Of a stretch of 64,000 bases of DNA, positions 1 to 9,098 are shown in pieces (positions within the stretch are counted from its first letter, which is position 1; the number at the start of each line of letters is the position of its first letter). This DNA is from Candidatus Mediterraneibacter pullicola (GTDB lineage Bacteria; Bacillota; Clostridia; Lachnospirales; Lachnospiraceae): NCBI GenBank assembly GCA_019117065.1, contig DXAK01000043.1, positions 1-64,000 of the forward strand. Direction: 5' to 3'. The notes beneath the pieces are model-generated. The model was not told the DNA's origin and searched no databases. It saw nothing but the letters and a program-made list of their open reading frames with translations. The position numbers were made by a program, and so were the translations under genes.

Positions 1-624
1 TATTATCCTATGCTTACGATTATGATAGGTACAGGGTTAAGGTGTGGAGAGCTGATCGGTCTTACATGGAAAGACGTAGACACGAGAGCAAGACGCTTGA
101 ATGTAGACCACCAGCTTATCTATAAGAATTATGGAGACGGCTGTCGCTTCCATATCTCTACTCCAAAGACGGATTCGGGTATTCGTGTGATACCTATGAC
201 GCAGGAAGTACAGAAAGCATTTGAAGAGCAGAGAAAAATCAATTTCATGCTGGCAAAAGATAAGTCAGTTGAGGTGGACGGATATTCTGGCTTCGTGTTC
301 ACTGCTAAATCTGGCAGACCGCTTATGCCCTATGGTGTAAACAGTGTATTATATAACATTGTGGACGCTTATAACAAAGAGGAAGTCCAGAGGGCAAAGA
401 GAGAACACAGGAAAGCAGAACTGCTTCCAAAGGTTTCTGCTCATGTTATGCGACACACAGCCTGCACAAGAATGGCAGAGTGCCGTATGGACATTAAGGT
501 ATTGCAGTACATCATGGGACACGCTCATTTTGATGTGACTATGGAAGTGTATAACCACTTGGGCGACAGGGCAAGGATTGAAAACGAGATAGCAAAGCTG
601 GATAGTATGGCAGTGAACTTCTGA
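1..624 (+). CDS. Tyrosine recombinase (integrase), C-terminal part; gene runs in from the left edge
   Basis: The frame is open from base 1, so about 207 C-terminal residues are visible and the N-terminal arm/core-binding domains lie outside the window. All catalytic landmarks of the tyrosine recombinase domain are present in order: the first Arg in TGLRCGEL, the beta-hairpin Lys in TPKTDSG, HVMR (HxxR), GHA (second His) and the Tyr nucleophile in MEVYNHLG. The enzyme cuts and rejoins DNA at attachment sites. Length and motifs fit Tn916-like ICE or prophage integrases; which of these cannot be told here. It is followed at once by repeats typical of an element end. The stretch is more AT-rich than clpB next door, consistent with recent transfer. 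Confidence 0.93.
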   Translation, partial: YYPMLTIMIGTGLRCGELIGLTWKDVDTRARRLNVDHQLIYKNYGDGCRFHISTPKTDSGIRVIPMTQEVQKAFEEQRKINFMLAKDKSVEVDGYSGFVFTAKSGRPLMPYGVNSVLYNIVDAYNKEEVQRAKREHRKAELLPKVSAHVMRHTACTRMAECRMDIKVLQYIMGHAHFDVTMEVYNHLGDRARIENEIAKLDSMAVNF

Positions 625-662
625 CACCAGAAAAGAAAAAATTGGTGTCAAATTGGTGTCAA
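622..662. repeat. Inverted and tandem GGTGTCA repeats behind the integrase
   Basis: TGACACCA (starting at 622, overlapping the stop codon) is the reverse complement of the TGGTGTCA that follows about 13 bases later. The unit TTGGTGTCAAA then occurs twice in direct tandem (about 641-662). Such repeats next to int are typical arm-type recombinase binding sites; this role is inferred. Confidence 0.6.
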
Positions 663-699
663 ACCTAAGAAAAATGACAATTTCAAGAGTGGAAAATGC

Positions 700-730
700 T
701 TGCAAACCATTGATTTTACTGGGTTTGCAA
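700..730. repeat. Inverted repeat TTGCAAACC / GGTTTGCAA, possible att region
   Basis: Perfect 9-bp arms (700-708 and 722-730) around a 13-bp spacer, between the integrase and clpB. It has no U-run on the + strand after the stem, so it is not a good + strand terminator. A recombinase core or accessory site is the likeliest reading. Confidence 0.4.
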
Positions 731-746
731 AAAAATATAAAAATTA

Positions 747-773
747 TTAGCACTCACCTCTTGACATGGCTAA
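747..773. promoter_or_regulatory. CIRCE-like HrcA operator half-site upstream of clpB
   Basis: TTAGCACTC at 747-755 is an exact left half of the CIRCE element (TTAGCACTC-N9-GAGTGCTAA). After exactly 9 bases comes CATGGCTAA (765-773), which matches the right half at 6 of 9 positions. CIRCE is the operator of the heat-shock repressor HrcA, and clpB is a plausible target. The degenerate right half makes this a weak or decayed site. Confidence 0.45.
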
Positions 774-789
774 CAACTATTGCTATATT
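761..789 (+). promoter_or_regulatory. clpB sigma-A promoter
   Basis: TTGACA (761-766), a 17-bp spacer and TATATT (784-789) form a near-consensus vegetative promoter about 45 bp ahead of the clpB start. The -35 box lies inside the CIRCE-like element, which fits repression by HrcA. Confidence 0.75.
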
Positions 790-835
790 ACTAATAGAAC
801 AAGAAATCAATAAATGGCAATAGGAGGGAATAGCC

Positions 836-3439
836 ATGAATATCAATAAATTTACGCAAAATTCATTGCAGGCTGTTCAAAACTGCGAGAAGATTGCCGC
901 GGATAACGGCAATCAGGAACTAGCGCAGGAGCACTTGCTCTATGCCCTGCTAGTGCAGGATGACAGCCTTATTTTAAAATTACTTGAGAAAATGAGTATC
1001 CAAGGTCAGCTTTTCATCAATCGTGTGGAGCAGGCCATAGGAAAGCGGCCTAAAGTACAGGGTGGACAACCTTATGTCGGACAGGGACTAAACAACGCAC
1101 TTATCCACGCGGAGGATGAGGCCAAGCAGATGAGCGACGAGTATGTGTCCGTTGAGCATCTGTTTTTATCCTTGTTAAAATATGCTTCTAAAGAGATGAA
1201 GGAGATTTTCCGGGAATTCGGCGTCAGCCGTGAAGGGTTTCTCCACGCCCTTTCCACCGTCCGCGGGAACCAGCGGGTGACCAGCGACAATCCGGAGGCT
1301 ACTTACGATACGCTGAATAAATACGGGCAGGATCTGGTGGAGCGGGCAAGAGATCAGAAACTGGATCCTGTTATTGGTCGTGACGAGGAGATTCGAAATG
1401 TAATCCGCATCCTCTCCCGTAAGACGAAAAATAACCCGGTTCTTATCGGCGAACCGGGAGTCGGGAAGACAGCGGTCGTTGAGGGACTTGCACAGAGGAT
1501 CGTCAGCGGAGATGTGCCGGAGGGCTTGAAAGAAAAGACGATCTTCTCCCTTGACATGGGGGCGCTTGTGGCGGGTGCAAAATACCGCGGCGAGTTTGAG
1601 GAACGTCTGAAAGCAGTCCTTGAGGAAGTGAAGAACAGCGACGGAAGGATCATTTTATTTATCGATGAGCTGCATACCATTGTGGGTGCAGGCAAGACCG
1701 ACGGCGCCATGGATGCGGGCAACATGTTAAAGCCCATGCTGGCGAGGGGCGAACTGCACTGTATCGGCGCGACGACTCTGGATGAGTACCGTCAGTATAT
1801 TGAGAAAGACGCGGCGCTGGAGCGGCGTTTTCAGCCTGTCATGGTAGATGAGCCGGCCGTGGAGGATGCCATCTCTATTTTGAGAGGTCTAAAAGAAAGA
1901 TATGAAGTATTTCACGGAGTAAAGATCACGGACAGTGCTCTTGTTGCCGCGGCAACCTTGTCCCACCGTTATATCTCGGACCGGTTCCTTCCGGACAAGG
2001 CAATCGATCTGGTGGATGAAGCGTGCGCCCTTATAAAGACGGAGCTGGACTCCATGCCGACAGAACTTGACGAACTGAGGCGGCGTGTGATGCAGCTTGA
2101 GATCGAGGAAGAGGCGCTGAAGAAAGAGGAAGACCGCTTAAGCAGGGAACGTCTGGAACATCTTCAGGAAGAGCTTGCGGGATTGAAGGAAGAATATGCA
2201 GGCAAGAAGGTGCAGTGGGAGAATGAGAAAACATCTGTGGAACGCGTCCAGAGGATCAGGGAGCAGATCGAGCAAGTCAACAAGGACATCCAGAAGGCGC
2301 AGAGAGAATATGATCTGAACAAAGCGGCGGAGCTCCAGTACGGACGTCTGCCACAGCTCCAGAAACAGCTTGAGGATGAGGAGGAGAAGGTGAAGGCAAA
2401 AGACCTGTCTCTTGTTCATGAGGCTGTGACGGACGAGGAGATCGCCCGCATTGTGTCCCGCTGGACAGGAATTCCGGTGGCAAAGCTAAATGAGAGCGAG
2501 AGGAACAAGACGCTTCATCTTGCCGACGAATTGCACAAAAGAGTGGTTGGACAGGACGAGGGAGTTGAGCTTGTGACCGAGGCGATCATCCGCTCCAAAG
2601 CGGGGATCAAGGATCCGTCAAAACCAATCGGTTCTTTCCTGTTCTTAGGGCCGACAGGCGTTGGAAAAACAGAGCTTGCTAAGGCGCTTGCCCAAAACCT
2701 GTTTGACGATGAGAATAATATGGTCCGCATCGATATGAGCGAGTATATGGAGAAATATTCCGTCTCACGGCTCATCGGAGCGCCTCCGGGATACGTGGGG
2801 TACGATGAGGGCGGACAGCTCACCGAGGCAGTCAGAAGAAAACCGTATTCGGTCGTGTTGTTTGATGAGATCGAGAAGGCGCACCCAGATGTGTTCAATG
2901 TACTTCTTCAGGTATTGGACGACGGGCGGATCACAGACTCGCAGGGACGCACTGTGGATTTTAAGAACACCATCCTAATTATGACGTCTAACATCGGCGC
3001 AAGTTACCTTTTGGAAGGAATCCGGGATGATGGTTCCATCGATGAGAAATGCCAGGAAATGACCATGAATGACTTGCGGGCACATTTCAGGCCAGAGTTC
3101 TTAAACAGGCTTGATGAAATAATCATGTTTAAACCATTGACGAAACAGAATATCCGTGCAATTATTGATTTATTGGCAGAGGATGTGAATATCCGGCTTG
3201 AGGAGAAAGAACTCCGGATTGAGCTGACTGAGGCGGCTAAAGATTTTGTCGTGGACGGAGGGTATGACCCGATGTACGGCGCAAGGCCGCTGAAACGTTA
3301 TCTGCAGAAAAATGTAGAGACGCTGGCAGCTAGGCTGATCCTTACCGGAAACGTGAGCAGGGGAGATACGATTCTGATCGATGTGAAGGATGGAAAGCTG
3401 ACGGCGGACGCGAAAGGGCAGATAGCTGTGGCTGAATAA
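836..3439 (+). CDS. clpB: ATP-dependent disaggregase ClpB
   Basis: An 867-residue Hsp100 chaperone that, with DnaK, pulls polypeptides out of aggregates in the cytoplasm. The order is: double Clp-N repeat (about 1-145); first AAA+ module with Walker [11 protein letters not shown] near residue 205 and Walker B FIDELHT; the long middle coiled coil (about 405-525, Glu/Lys rich) that marks ClpB rather than ClpC; second AAA+ module with Walker [11 protein letters not shown] near residue 605; and a C-terminal small domain. Length equals the family norm. A clear RBS (AGGAGG) precedes the ATG. The promoter overlaps a CIRCE-like site, so heat-shock control by HrcA is likely. dinB follows within 55 bp. 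Confidence 0.98.
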   Translation: MNINKFTQNSLQAVQNCEKIAADNGNQELAQEHLLYALLVQDDSLILKLLEKMSIQGQLFINRVEQAIGKRPKVQGGQPYVGQGLNNALIHAEDEAKQMSDEYVSVEHLFLSLLKYASKEMKEIFREFGVSREGFLHALSTVRGNQRVTSDNPEATYDTLNKYGQDLVERARDQKLDPVIGRDEEIRNVIRILSRKTKNNPVLIGEPGVGKTAVVEGLAQRIVSGDVPEGLKEKTIFSLDMGALVAGAKYRGEFEERLKAVLEEVKNSDGRIILFIDELHTIVGAGKTDGAMDAGNMLKPMLARGELHCIGATTLDEYRQYIEKDAALERRFQPVMVDEPAVEDAISILRGLKERYEVFHGVKITDSALVAAATLSHRYISDRFLPDKAIDLVDEACALIKTELDSMPTELDELRRRVMQLEIEEEALKKEEDRLSRERLEHLQEELAGLKEEYAGKKVQWENEKTSVERVQRIREQIEQVNKDIQKAQREYDLNKAAELQYGRLPQLQKQLEDEEEKVKAKDLSLVHEAVTDEEIARIVSRWTGIPVAKLNESERNKTLHLADELHKRVVGQDEGVELVTEAIIRSKAGIKDPSKPIGSFLFLGPTGVGKTELAKALAQNLFDDENNMVRIDMSEYMEKYSVSRLIGAPPGYVGYDEGGQLTEAVRRKPYSVVLFDEIEKAHPDVFNVLLQVLDDGRITDSQGRTVDFKNTILIMTSNIGASYLLEGIRDDGSIDEKCQEMTMNDLRAHFRPEFLNRLDEIIMFKPLTKQNIRAIIDLLAEDVNIRLEEKELRIELTEAAKDFVVDGGYDPMYGARPLKRYLQKNVETLAARLILTGNVSRGDTILIDVKDGKLTADAKGQIAVAE

Positions 3440-3491
3440 GTGGCTATGACAGATTCATTTGTCCGGACGGGTGAAAGGGCGGAAACACGGA

Positions 3492-4772
3492 ATGTCTCAG
3501 ATCATCTTTCACATAGATGTGAACTCGGCGTACCTTAGCTGGACGGCGGTGGAACAACTGAAAAACGGCGCCAAGGTGGATCTGCGCGAGATACCGGCGA
3601 TCATCGGCGGGGATCAGAAGTCCCGGCACGGTGTGGTGCTCGCAAAATCCCCTGCGGCGAAACGATATGGCATCCGCACGGGAGAACCCGTTGCGAATGC
3701 CTTTCGTAAGTGTCCGAATCTTGCCATGTATCCCCCAGACCACAGGATGTATCGTGAGAAGAGCCGGATGCTCATGGAATATCTCCGGACATATACGGAA
3801 GAGATCGAACAGGTCAGCGTAGATGAGTGCTATATGGATTTTACGCCCATTGCGGATCGTTACTACTCCCCGGTTGACGGGGCGGCAGAGATTAAGGACG
3901 GCGTTAAGGAGCGGTTCGGTTTTACGGTAAATATCGGCATCTCTACCAATAAGCTGCTGGCGAAGATGGCGTCAGATTTCCAGAAACCGGATCGGATCCA
4001 CACTCTTTTCCCCGAGGAGATCCAAGTGAAAATGTGGCCGCTGCCCATCGGGGATCTGTATATGGCGGGGCATTCCAGCGTGGAGGTGCTGAAGAAGCTG
4101 GAAATCAATACGATAGGAGATTTGGCGCAGGCAGATCCAAAACTCATCACGCTTCATCTCAAAAGCCATGGCAGGGTGCTCTGGGAGTTTGCTAACGGTC
4201 ATGGGACAGACATTGTGCAGTCGCAACCTGAAGAAGCGAAAGGGATAGGGAATTCTACAACACTTCGGGAGGATGCCAAGACAATAGAGGAAGTGCGCCC
4301 GGTGTTCGAAGAACTGGCGCAGAGCGTGGGGCGCAGACTTAAGAAAGCGGGGAAAAAGGCAGGGATGGTGAGTATGGAGATTAAGTATTATGACTTCCGC
4401 ACCTTATCCCATCAGGCGCAGCTTGAGAAGCCGACCAATGATCCGAAAATACTGAAGGAGACAGCATGCAGTCTTTTCCTTGAGGTGTGGAACGGAGCGC
4501 CCGTCCGGCTGCTGGGCATCCGTACATCCAAGCTGTCGGATGAATCAGAGCCGGAACAGATCACGCTCTTTGAATGGGAACCGCCGAAAGAGCCAGACGA
4601 AAAGCATAAGAAATTAAAGAGGGCAATGGACGAGCTGAACGCGCGATTCGGAGACGGGGCTGTAGTTAAGGCGAGCATGATGCCAAAGCAGGGGAATACC
4701 AGTCAGAAGAAAGGCTTAGGACAGAGAAACGGTTCGAGGGGAGAAAAGAATGATGAAAGAGAAGAATTATAA
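3492..4772 (+). CDS. dinB: DNA polymerase IV (Y-family, DinB)
   Basis: A translesion polymerase of about 426 residues. The catalytic core is visible: HIDVNSAYLSW at the N-terminus holds the first metal-binding Asp, and SVDECYMD near residue 110 holds the second acidic pair. NIGISTNKLLAKMAS matches the thumb region. QITLF near residue 355 looks like a beta-clamp binding motif, and the C-terminus is Lys/Arg rich. The open frame extends upstream to a TTG at 3459, but the ATG at 3492 starts directly at the conserved MSQIIFHID and is preferred. It lies 52 bp after clpB and overlaps the next gene by 23 bp, so it may be cotranscribed. Confidence 0.95.
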   Translation: MSQIIFHIDVNSAYLSWTAVEQLKNGAKVDLREIPAIIGGDQKSRHGVVLAKSPAAKRYGIRTGEPVANAFRKCPNLAMYPPDHRMYREKSRMLMEYLRTYTEEIEQVSVDECYMDFTPIADRYYSPVDGAAEIKDGVKERFGFTVNIGISTNKLLAKMASDFQKPDRIHTLFPEEIQVKMWPLPIGDLYMAGHSSVEVLKKLEINTIGDLAQADPKLITLHLKSHGRVLWEFANGHGTDIVQSQPEEAKGIGNSTTLREDAKTIEEVRPVFEELAQSVGRRLKKAGKKAGMVSMEIKYYDFRTLSHQAQLEKPTNDPKILKETACSLFLEVWNGAPVRLLGIRTSKLSDESEPEQITLFEWEPPKEPDEKHKKLKRAMDELNARFGDGAVVKASMMPKQGNTSQKKGLGQRNGSRGEKNDEREEL

Positions 4773-5766
4773 TCTGGAGCTGGTGAGGGTTATTTCCTTT
4801 ATTTTAGTTATTGTTATTCATGTGACTAATTACTTTTGCCGTGCGTACGGAAGGATCCCGCAGGGGGAGTATCTGTTTTCCCTTGCTCTGGACACAGTGG
4901 CGAGGCTGAGCGTACCGTGCTTCTTCATGATATCGGGAGCACTGCTTCTCGGAAGGGAAGAGCCCATGCAAAAGCATGGGAAAAGGCTGCGCCGCTTTCT
5001 TCTCGTACTGGTTGTGTGGAGCGCGGTATATTATTTCTGGAACGTATGGTATATGGGGACAGAGTATGATCTGACGCATATTTTATATGAGCCGACCGAG
5101 GCACATCTCTGGTATCTGTACGCCATGGTTCCAATTTACCTGACGCTGCCGTTTTTTCAGGTGATGTGCAGGGGGATGAGCGTGAGGCTGGAAAAAGTAT
5201 TCCTCATTGTGACGACGGCTGCAGTGGTCTTAAATTATCTGATGTGGCTTCTGGGACAGGAGGCGTACTATGATCTTCCGATTGTGGGAGACCGCATCTA
5301 TGCCTATTATGTATTTCTAGGATATTATGTGTACAAGTACAGAAGGCATATCCGGATCAGTCAGAGAACGGCAGTTATTGTCTGCTTGTTCAGTATGGCG
5401 GTTTCTTTCGGGATCACTCTGGGGGTTACAGTGGTGCAGAATGATCATTATGAAGGAGCCTTTACTTATGCAAGTCCTTTTGTAGCTCTTGCGGCAGCGG
5501 CTTTTTTTCTGTTTATGCTCCGCGTGGACAGTTGCCGCATACAGCCCAGCGAGCGGACCAAAAAAGTGATTGATCTGCTCTGCGGGTGTTCGTTCGGGAT
5601 TTATCTGATTCACATCCTATTTTTAGACAACTATAAGAAGTATATGAAAGCATGGGATCTGTCCGCGTGGATTGCAGTCCCGGCACTGACTGTCGGGCTG
5701 GCCGCCGTATCCTTTGCGTGCGTGTGGGTGATGCGCAGGTTCCGGGCGGGGCAGAAGATCACATAG
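4750..5766 (+). CDS. Acyltransferase 3 family membrane protein
   Basis: A 338-residue, very hydrophobic protein of the acyltransferase-3 (OafA/NolL-type) family. Members move acetyl or other acyl groups onto cell-surface sugars or peptidoglycan. It begins with the family's first helix and its conserved His (ELVRVISFILVIVIHV) and has about ten predicted membrane segments. The motif SVPCFFMISGALLL is typical of the family. The substrate cannot be told. It overlaps the 3' end of dinB by 23 bp; the start ATG at 4750 (or 4753) has a GAGGGGAGAA RBS. Confidence 0.9.
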   Translation: MMKEKNYNLELVRVISFILVIVIHVTNYFCRAYGRIPQGEYLFSLALDTVARLSVPCFFMISGALLLGREEPMQKHGKRLRRFLLVLVVWSAVYYFWNVWYMGTEYDLTHILYEPTEAHLWYLYAMVPIYLTLPFFQVMCRGMSVRLEKVFLIVTTAAVVLNYLMWLLGQEAYYDLPIVGDRIYAYYVFLGYYVYKYRRHIRISQRTAVIVCLFSMAVSFGITLGVTVVQNDHYEGAFTYASPFVALAAAAFFLFMLRVDSCRIQPSERTKKVIDLLCGCSFGIYLIHILFLDNYKKYMKAWDLSAWIAVPALTVGLAAVSFACVWVMRRFRAGQKIT

Positions 5767-5876
5767 GATTATACGGGATAGAACTTGTGAATTATATTAT
5801 TACAACAGGTTTCATAATAATATCGCAAAAATTCTTTAGAATATCTTTATTTTCTTATATCGGCCTCCTTTAGAAT

Positions 5877-5892
5877 TACAGGATATCCTGTA
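5877..5892. promoter_or_regulatory. 16-bp perfect palindrome upstream of the DedA gene
   Basis: TACAGGATATCCTGTA reads the same on both strands and sits 25 bp before the DedA start codon. A dimeric repressor operator is a reasonable guess. No regulator gene is adjacent, and it is too short for a useful terminator. Confidence 0.35.
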
Positions 5893-5917
5893 TTCAATGA
5901 AAGGGGGCTGTATTTTC

Positions 5918-6427
5918 ATGACAATCCAAGAACTTACCGATTATTTTTTACAATACGGCGCTTTTTTCATCTATCTGATCGTTCTGCTGGAATACCTAAA
6001 TTTTCCGGGATTCCCGGCGGGAGTTATCATGCCTTTGGCAGGCATCTGGGCGGCGAGAGGCGAGATTAGTTTTCCGGTGGTGATGCTGCTGACGGTGGCG
6101 GCAGGACTGACAGGGAGCTGGGCGCTCTATCTGCTGGGACGGTTCGGCGGAAGCAAGGTGATGGGGGTTTACTTTAAAAAGTTCCCAAAGCACCAGCCTG
6201 TGATCGAGGAAAAGATGGAGTTCCTAAGGAAGAGAGGAAGCATAGGGGTGTTTGTTAGCAAGCTTCTTCCCATGGTGCGGACACTCATTTCTATTCCGGC
6301 GGGTATGGTGAAGATGGATTTCGCAAAGTATACAGTGAGTTCTGTATGCGGAATTTTTCTTTGGAATCTAGCGTTTGTCGGAGCGGGATATTTCTTCGGC
6401 GAGGCTGCAGTGAATTTTTTTGCTTAA
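5918..6427 (+). CDS. DedA family membrane protein
   Basis: About 169 residues with several hydrophobic segments. The DedA/SNARE-associated core is visible as EYLNFPGFPAGVIMPLAG near the N-terminus and LPMVRTLISIPAGMVKMDF in the middle. DedA proteins are polytopic membrane proteins, some of which flip undecaprenyl phosphate or phospholipids. The ATG at 5918 was chosen because AAAGGGGG lies about 10 bases ahead; an ATG at 5897 has no good RBS. It is followed after 25 bp by a glycosyltransferase, suggesting a role in envelope lipid handling. Confidence 0.9.
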   Translation: MTIQELTDYFLQYGAFFIYLIVLLEYLNFPGFPAGVIMPLAGIWAARGEISFPVVMLLTVAAGLTGSWALYLLGRFGGSKVMGVYFKKFPKHQPVIEEKMEFLRKRGSIGVFVSKLLPMVRTLISIPAGMVKMDFAKYTVSSVCGIFLWNLAFVGAGYFFGEAAVNFFA

Positions 6428-6452
6428 CATATCACAAAGGGGGATCGCTTCA

Positions 6453-7790
6453 ATGAAGATCGCAATGCTAACGAATAATTACAGGCCTTTTGTGGGAGGC
6501 GTGCCGGTGTCTGTGGAGAGGCAGGCACAGGAACTGGTTAAACTTGGGCATGAGGTGACAGTTTTTGCTCCTATATACGGGGATACAAAGGAAGAAAGAC
6601 AGGATGTCATCCGGGCAGATGCGGATGCGCCGGAACGGGTCGTGCGCTATCGGACAAGGAGAAAGAAGATGGGAAACGGCATGGTATATCCAGCAGTGTT
6701 TCCCACAGAGATCATGCGGGTATTTGCAAATGAGATATTTGATGTGATTCATGTGCATCATCCCATGTTTGCAGGACCGCTTGGCGTAAGGCTTGGTAAG
6801 AAATACAATGTTCCGGTCATCTTTACCTGTCATACCCGCTATGAAGATTATCTGCACTATATCCCGGCTCTTAAGACAGATGAGCACAGCCCGGCATATA
6901 AGAGGAAAGCAGTCAGATGGATACAGGAAAAAGTGGTTCCGGCTTATATCAGATGGTTCTCAAATCAATGCGATCTTGTGCTGGCTCCGTCGGCAGGCAT
7001 GAGGCAGATCCTAAGAGGATATGGAATGGCAAGCAGATCTGCAGTATTTCCCACTGGGCTGGAGGATGAGTTTTTCAAGAGGAATGATATTCGGGCGGCA
7101 GAGATACGCAGGGAATACGGTAAGGGGAAAAGGCATCTTCTTGTTACTGTGTCCCGATTGGAACGGGAAAAGAACTATGGGTTCCTGCTCAGGGGGATCG
7201 CGGATATCCGGCGCAGGGTGGGAGACAGCTTCCATGTGCTCATCATAGGCGATGGGAGTCAGAGGTCAGAGCTGAAGGTCAGAGCGTCTCTTCTCGGGAT
7301 ACAGGATATGGTCACCTTTTTAGGCAATGTTCCCAATGAAGAGGTAAAAGATTACTTAAACGCAGCAGACCTTTTCCTTTTCGCTTCTACATCAGAGACT
7401 CAGGGGATTGTTTTGGCAGAGGCGTTTGCAGCCGGGAAACCGGTCGTGGGAGTTCGCGCGGTGGGAACGGATGATATTATTGAAGACGGAGTGAACGGAT
7501 TTCTTACGGAAGAAGATGAAGAAATGTGGGCATGCCGCGCGGCGGAACTGCTGGAGAGTGAGGATCAGCTTAACAAGATGGGCAGGGCAGCGCTTGCCTC
7601 TGCCGAAAATTACCGCGCATCCACACTTGCCATCTATGAGGAGATGCTCTACAATCAATGTGTCGGCCAAAAAAGAACGGCTCTTACAAGGACAACAGTT
7701 ATTCTGGAGCGGTCTCGGGAAAGAAAGGAAGAGAGGGGTTATGCGGCTGAAAAGGAACAAAGCGAACATCCTGCAATGGTTATTCAATAA
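6453..7790 (+). CDS. GT4 family glycosyltransferase, diacylglycerol glucosyltransferase-like
   Basis: A 445-residue GT-B fold enzyme. The N-terminal domain starts MKIAMLTNNYRPFVGGV, the acceptor-side signature of GT4 enzymes. The C-terminal domain has LVTVSRLEREKNYGFLL and the E-x7-E motif region (SETQGIVLAEAFAAGKPVVG) that binds the nucleotide sugar. The pattern most resembles 1,2-diacylglycerol 3-glucosyltransferases, which make membrane glycolipids; the exact acceptor is inferred. The ATG at 6453 follows AAAGGGGG; an upstream start at 6420 lacks this. The last ~45 residues are a polar, Arg-rich tail beyond the usual end. The gene overlaps the next one by 50 bp. Confidence 0.88.
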   Translation: MKIAMLTNNYRPFVGGVPVSVERQAQELVKLGHEVTVFAPIYGDTKEERQDVIRADADAPERVVRYRTRRKKMGNGMVYPAVFPTEIMRVFANEIFDVIHVHHPMFAGPLGVRLGKKYNVPVIFTCHTRYEDYLHYIPALKTDEHSPAYKRKAVRWIQEKVVPAYIRWFSNQCDLVLAPSAGMRQILRGYGMASRSAVFPTGLEDEFFKRNDIRAAEIRREYGKGKRHLLVTVSRLEREKNYGFLLRGIADIRRRVGDSFHVLIIGDGSQRSELKVRASLLGIQDMVTFLGNVPNEEVKDYLNAADLFLFASTSETQGIVLAEAFAAGKPVVGVRAVGTDDIIEDGVNGFLTEEDEEMWACRAAELLESEDQLNKMGRAALASAENYRASTLAIYEEMLYNQCVGQKRTALTRTTVILERSRERKEERGYAAEKEQSEHPAMVIQ

Positions 7791-8394
7791 ATATCTCGCG
7801 CTCGTTGATCGGACAGTTATGATCGTATGGCAGGAAGAGAATATATACGGAGACAGCCAAATCTTTGGATTCTGGCATGAAGATAGTTTTTTCATGAATC
7901 TTGTCCTTGAAAAACTGGCGCACAAAACTACGCCTGTGGATGTGATCGTGACAGCGGACACAAGAGGAAATTATATTGAGAATATGATCAAGCAATGCGG
8001 GGGAAACGCCTTACGGGTTCCTGACGGTTATAAGGCGTATGCCTCACTGAAAAAGATTGTTCAGGATACTTACGAAAAGTCCCGTTCAATCGCTGTTGCT
8101 CTGGACGGTCCGTTGGGTCCAAGGCATGAGCCGAAGAAATTGGCATTCTACCTGTCGGAGCACGCGGAGGAAGAATTTGTAGGCATCAGCCTGTCCTATT
8201 CTTCCTGCCTGCGTCTTACGCGCAGATGGGATAAATATGTGATCCCGCTTCCGTTTACAACAGTTACCGTGGCGGTGAAAAATTACGGGATCGTGGAGAA
8301 AAACGCAGTTCCCGCTCTTCCGGTGAGCGCACAAGCGCCGGACCGGGGCGGAGCATGTAAACAGTCAGAAGAATCATTAAAAGGAGTATTGTAG
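7741..8394 (+). CDS. DUF374 / lysophospholipid acyltransferase-like protein
   Basis: About 217 residues. The segment VALDGPLGPRHEPKKLA near residue 120 matches the DGPxGPR signature of DUF374 proteins, which are relatives of LpxL/PlsC-type acyltransferases. FGFWHEDSFF near residue 38 holds a possible HxxxxD-like catalytic His. The start at 7741 lies inside the end of the glycosyltransferase gene (50-bp overlap) and has a GAGAGGGG RBS; a longer open frame upstream is only a shadow of that gene. With the glycosyltransferase and DedA it suggests synthesis of an acylated glycolipid. That pathway is an inference. Confidence 0.72.
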   Translation: MRLKRNKANILQWLFNKYLALVDRTVMIVWQEENIYGDSQIFGFWHEDSFFMNLVLEKLAHKTTPVDVIVTADTRGNYIENMIKQCGGNALRVPDGYKAYASLKKIVQDTYEKSRSIAVALDGPLGPRHEPKKLAFYLSEHAEEEFVGISLSYSSCLRLTRRWDKYVIPLPFTTVTVAVKNYGIVEKNAVPALPVSAQAPDRGGACKQSEESLKGVL

Positions 8395-8399
8395 ACATT

Positions 8400-9098
8400 A
8401 TGGAGACCAATCATATTTTGATTGTTGAAGATGATAAAGAGATCCGAGAAGGCGTGCAAATCTATCTGCAAAGCCAAGGCTACAAAGTCTTTCAGGCGGC
8501 GGACGGCGTGGAAGGGCTGGAGGTACTGGAAAAGGAGGAGATCCATCTGGCCATCGTGGATATCATGATGCCGCGGATGGACGGCATACGTATGACGATG
8601 AAACTAAGAGAAAAATATGATTTCCCAGTGATCATGCTGTCCGCAAAGTCCGAGGAGGTGGATAAGATCACAGGGCTTAATATCGGGGCTGACGACTACG
8701 TGACAAAGCCATTTACGCCCATGGAACTGATGGCGAGGGTCAATTCTCAGCTTAGGCGTTACCGGAAATTCTTGGAGAAGCTGGCACCCAAGGAGAATGT
8801 CCATGTGATCGGCGGGCTGGAAATCAATGAGGAGACGGTAGAAGTGACGATGGACGGCAATCCCGTGAAACTTACGCCCATCGAGTACAAGATCCTTTTG
8901 CTTCTGGCGAAGAATCCGGGCAGGGTGTTCTCTGCAGAGGAGATTTATGAGCGGGTGTGGCAGGAGAAAGCGATCAACACGGATACGATTATGGTTCATG
9001 TGAGGAATATCCGGGAGAAGATCGAGATTGATACAAAGAATCCGAAATATTTAAAGGTGGTGTGGGGCGTTGGATACAAAATTGAAAAACAACCGTAA
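8400..9098 (+). CDS. OmpR/PhoB family response regulator
   Basis: 232 residues: a receiver domain (1-120) with the acidic pair ED at 9-10 region, phosphoacceptor Asp54 in AIVDIMMPRMDG and the switch Lys in TKPFTPMEL, then a winged-helix DNA-binding domain (about 130-230) ending VWGVGYKIE. It acts with the sensor kinase that follows, whose start lies within its last codons (29-bp overlap), so the pair is translationally coupled. Target genes are unknown. Confidence 0.95.
   Translation: METNHILIVEDDKEIREGVQIYLQSQGYKVFQAADGVEGLEVLEKEEIHLAIVDIMMPRMDGIRMTMKLREKYDFPVIMLSAKSEEVDKITGLNIGADDYVTKPFTPMELMARVNSQLRRYRKFLEKLAPKENVHVIGGLEINEETVEVTMDGNPVKLTPIEYKILLLLAKNPGRVFSAEEIYERVWQEKAINTDTIMVHVRNIREKIEIDTKNPKYLKVVWGVGYKIEKQP

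Larger units (their letters stand above)
1..746. mobile_element. Right end of an integrative element (ICE or prophage)
   Basis: An integrase gene ends at 624 and is followed by about 120 bp of AT-rich DNA with inverted and direct repeats, then by the clpB promoter region. An integrase as last gene with repeats behind it is the usual end of an integrating element. The exact boundary (att core) cannot be set without the left end; it is inferred to lie between about 660 and 746. Confidence 0.55.

Noticed and set aside
641..662. Tandem TGTCAAA heptads as a CtsR operator for clpB
   Set aside because: CtsR sites have GGTCAAA heptads three bases apart; here they are TGTCAAA with four bases between and lie right behind the integrase. 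Element repeats fit better.
7516..7740. N-terminal extension of the DUF374 protein
   Set aside because: It is a shadow of the glycosyltransferase gene in another frame; the family core and RBS support the start at 7741.
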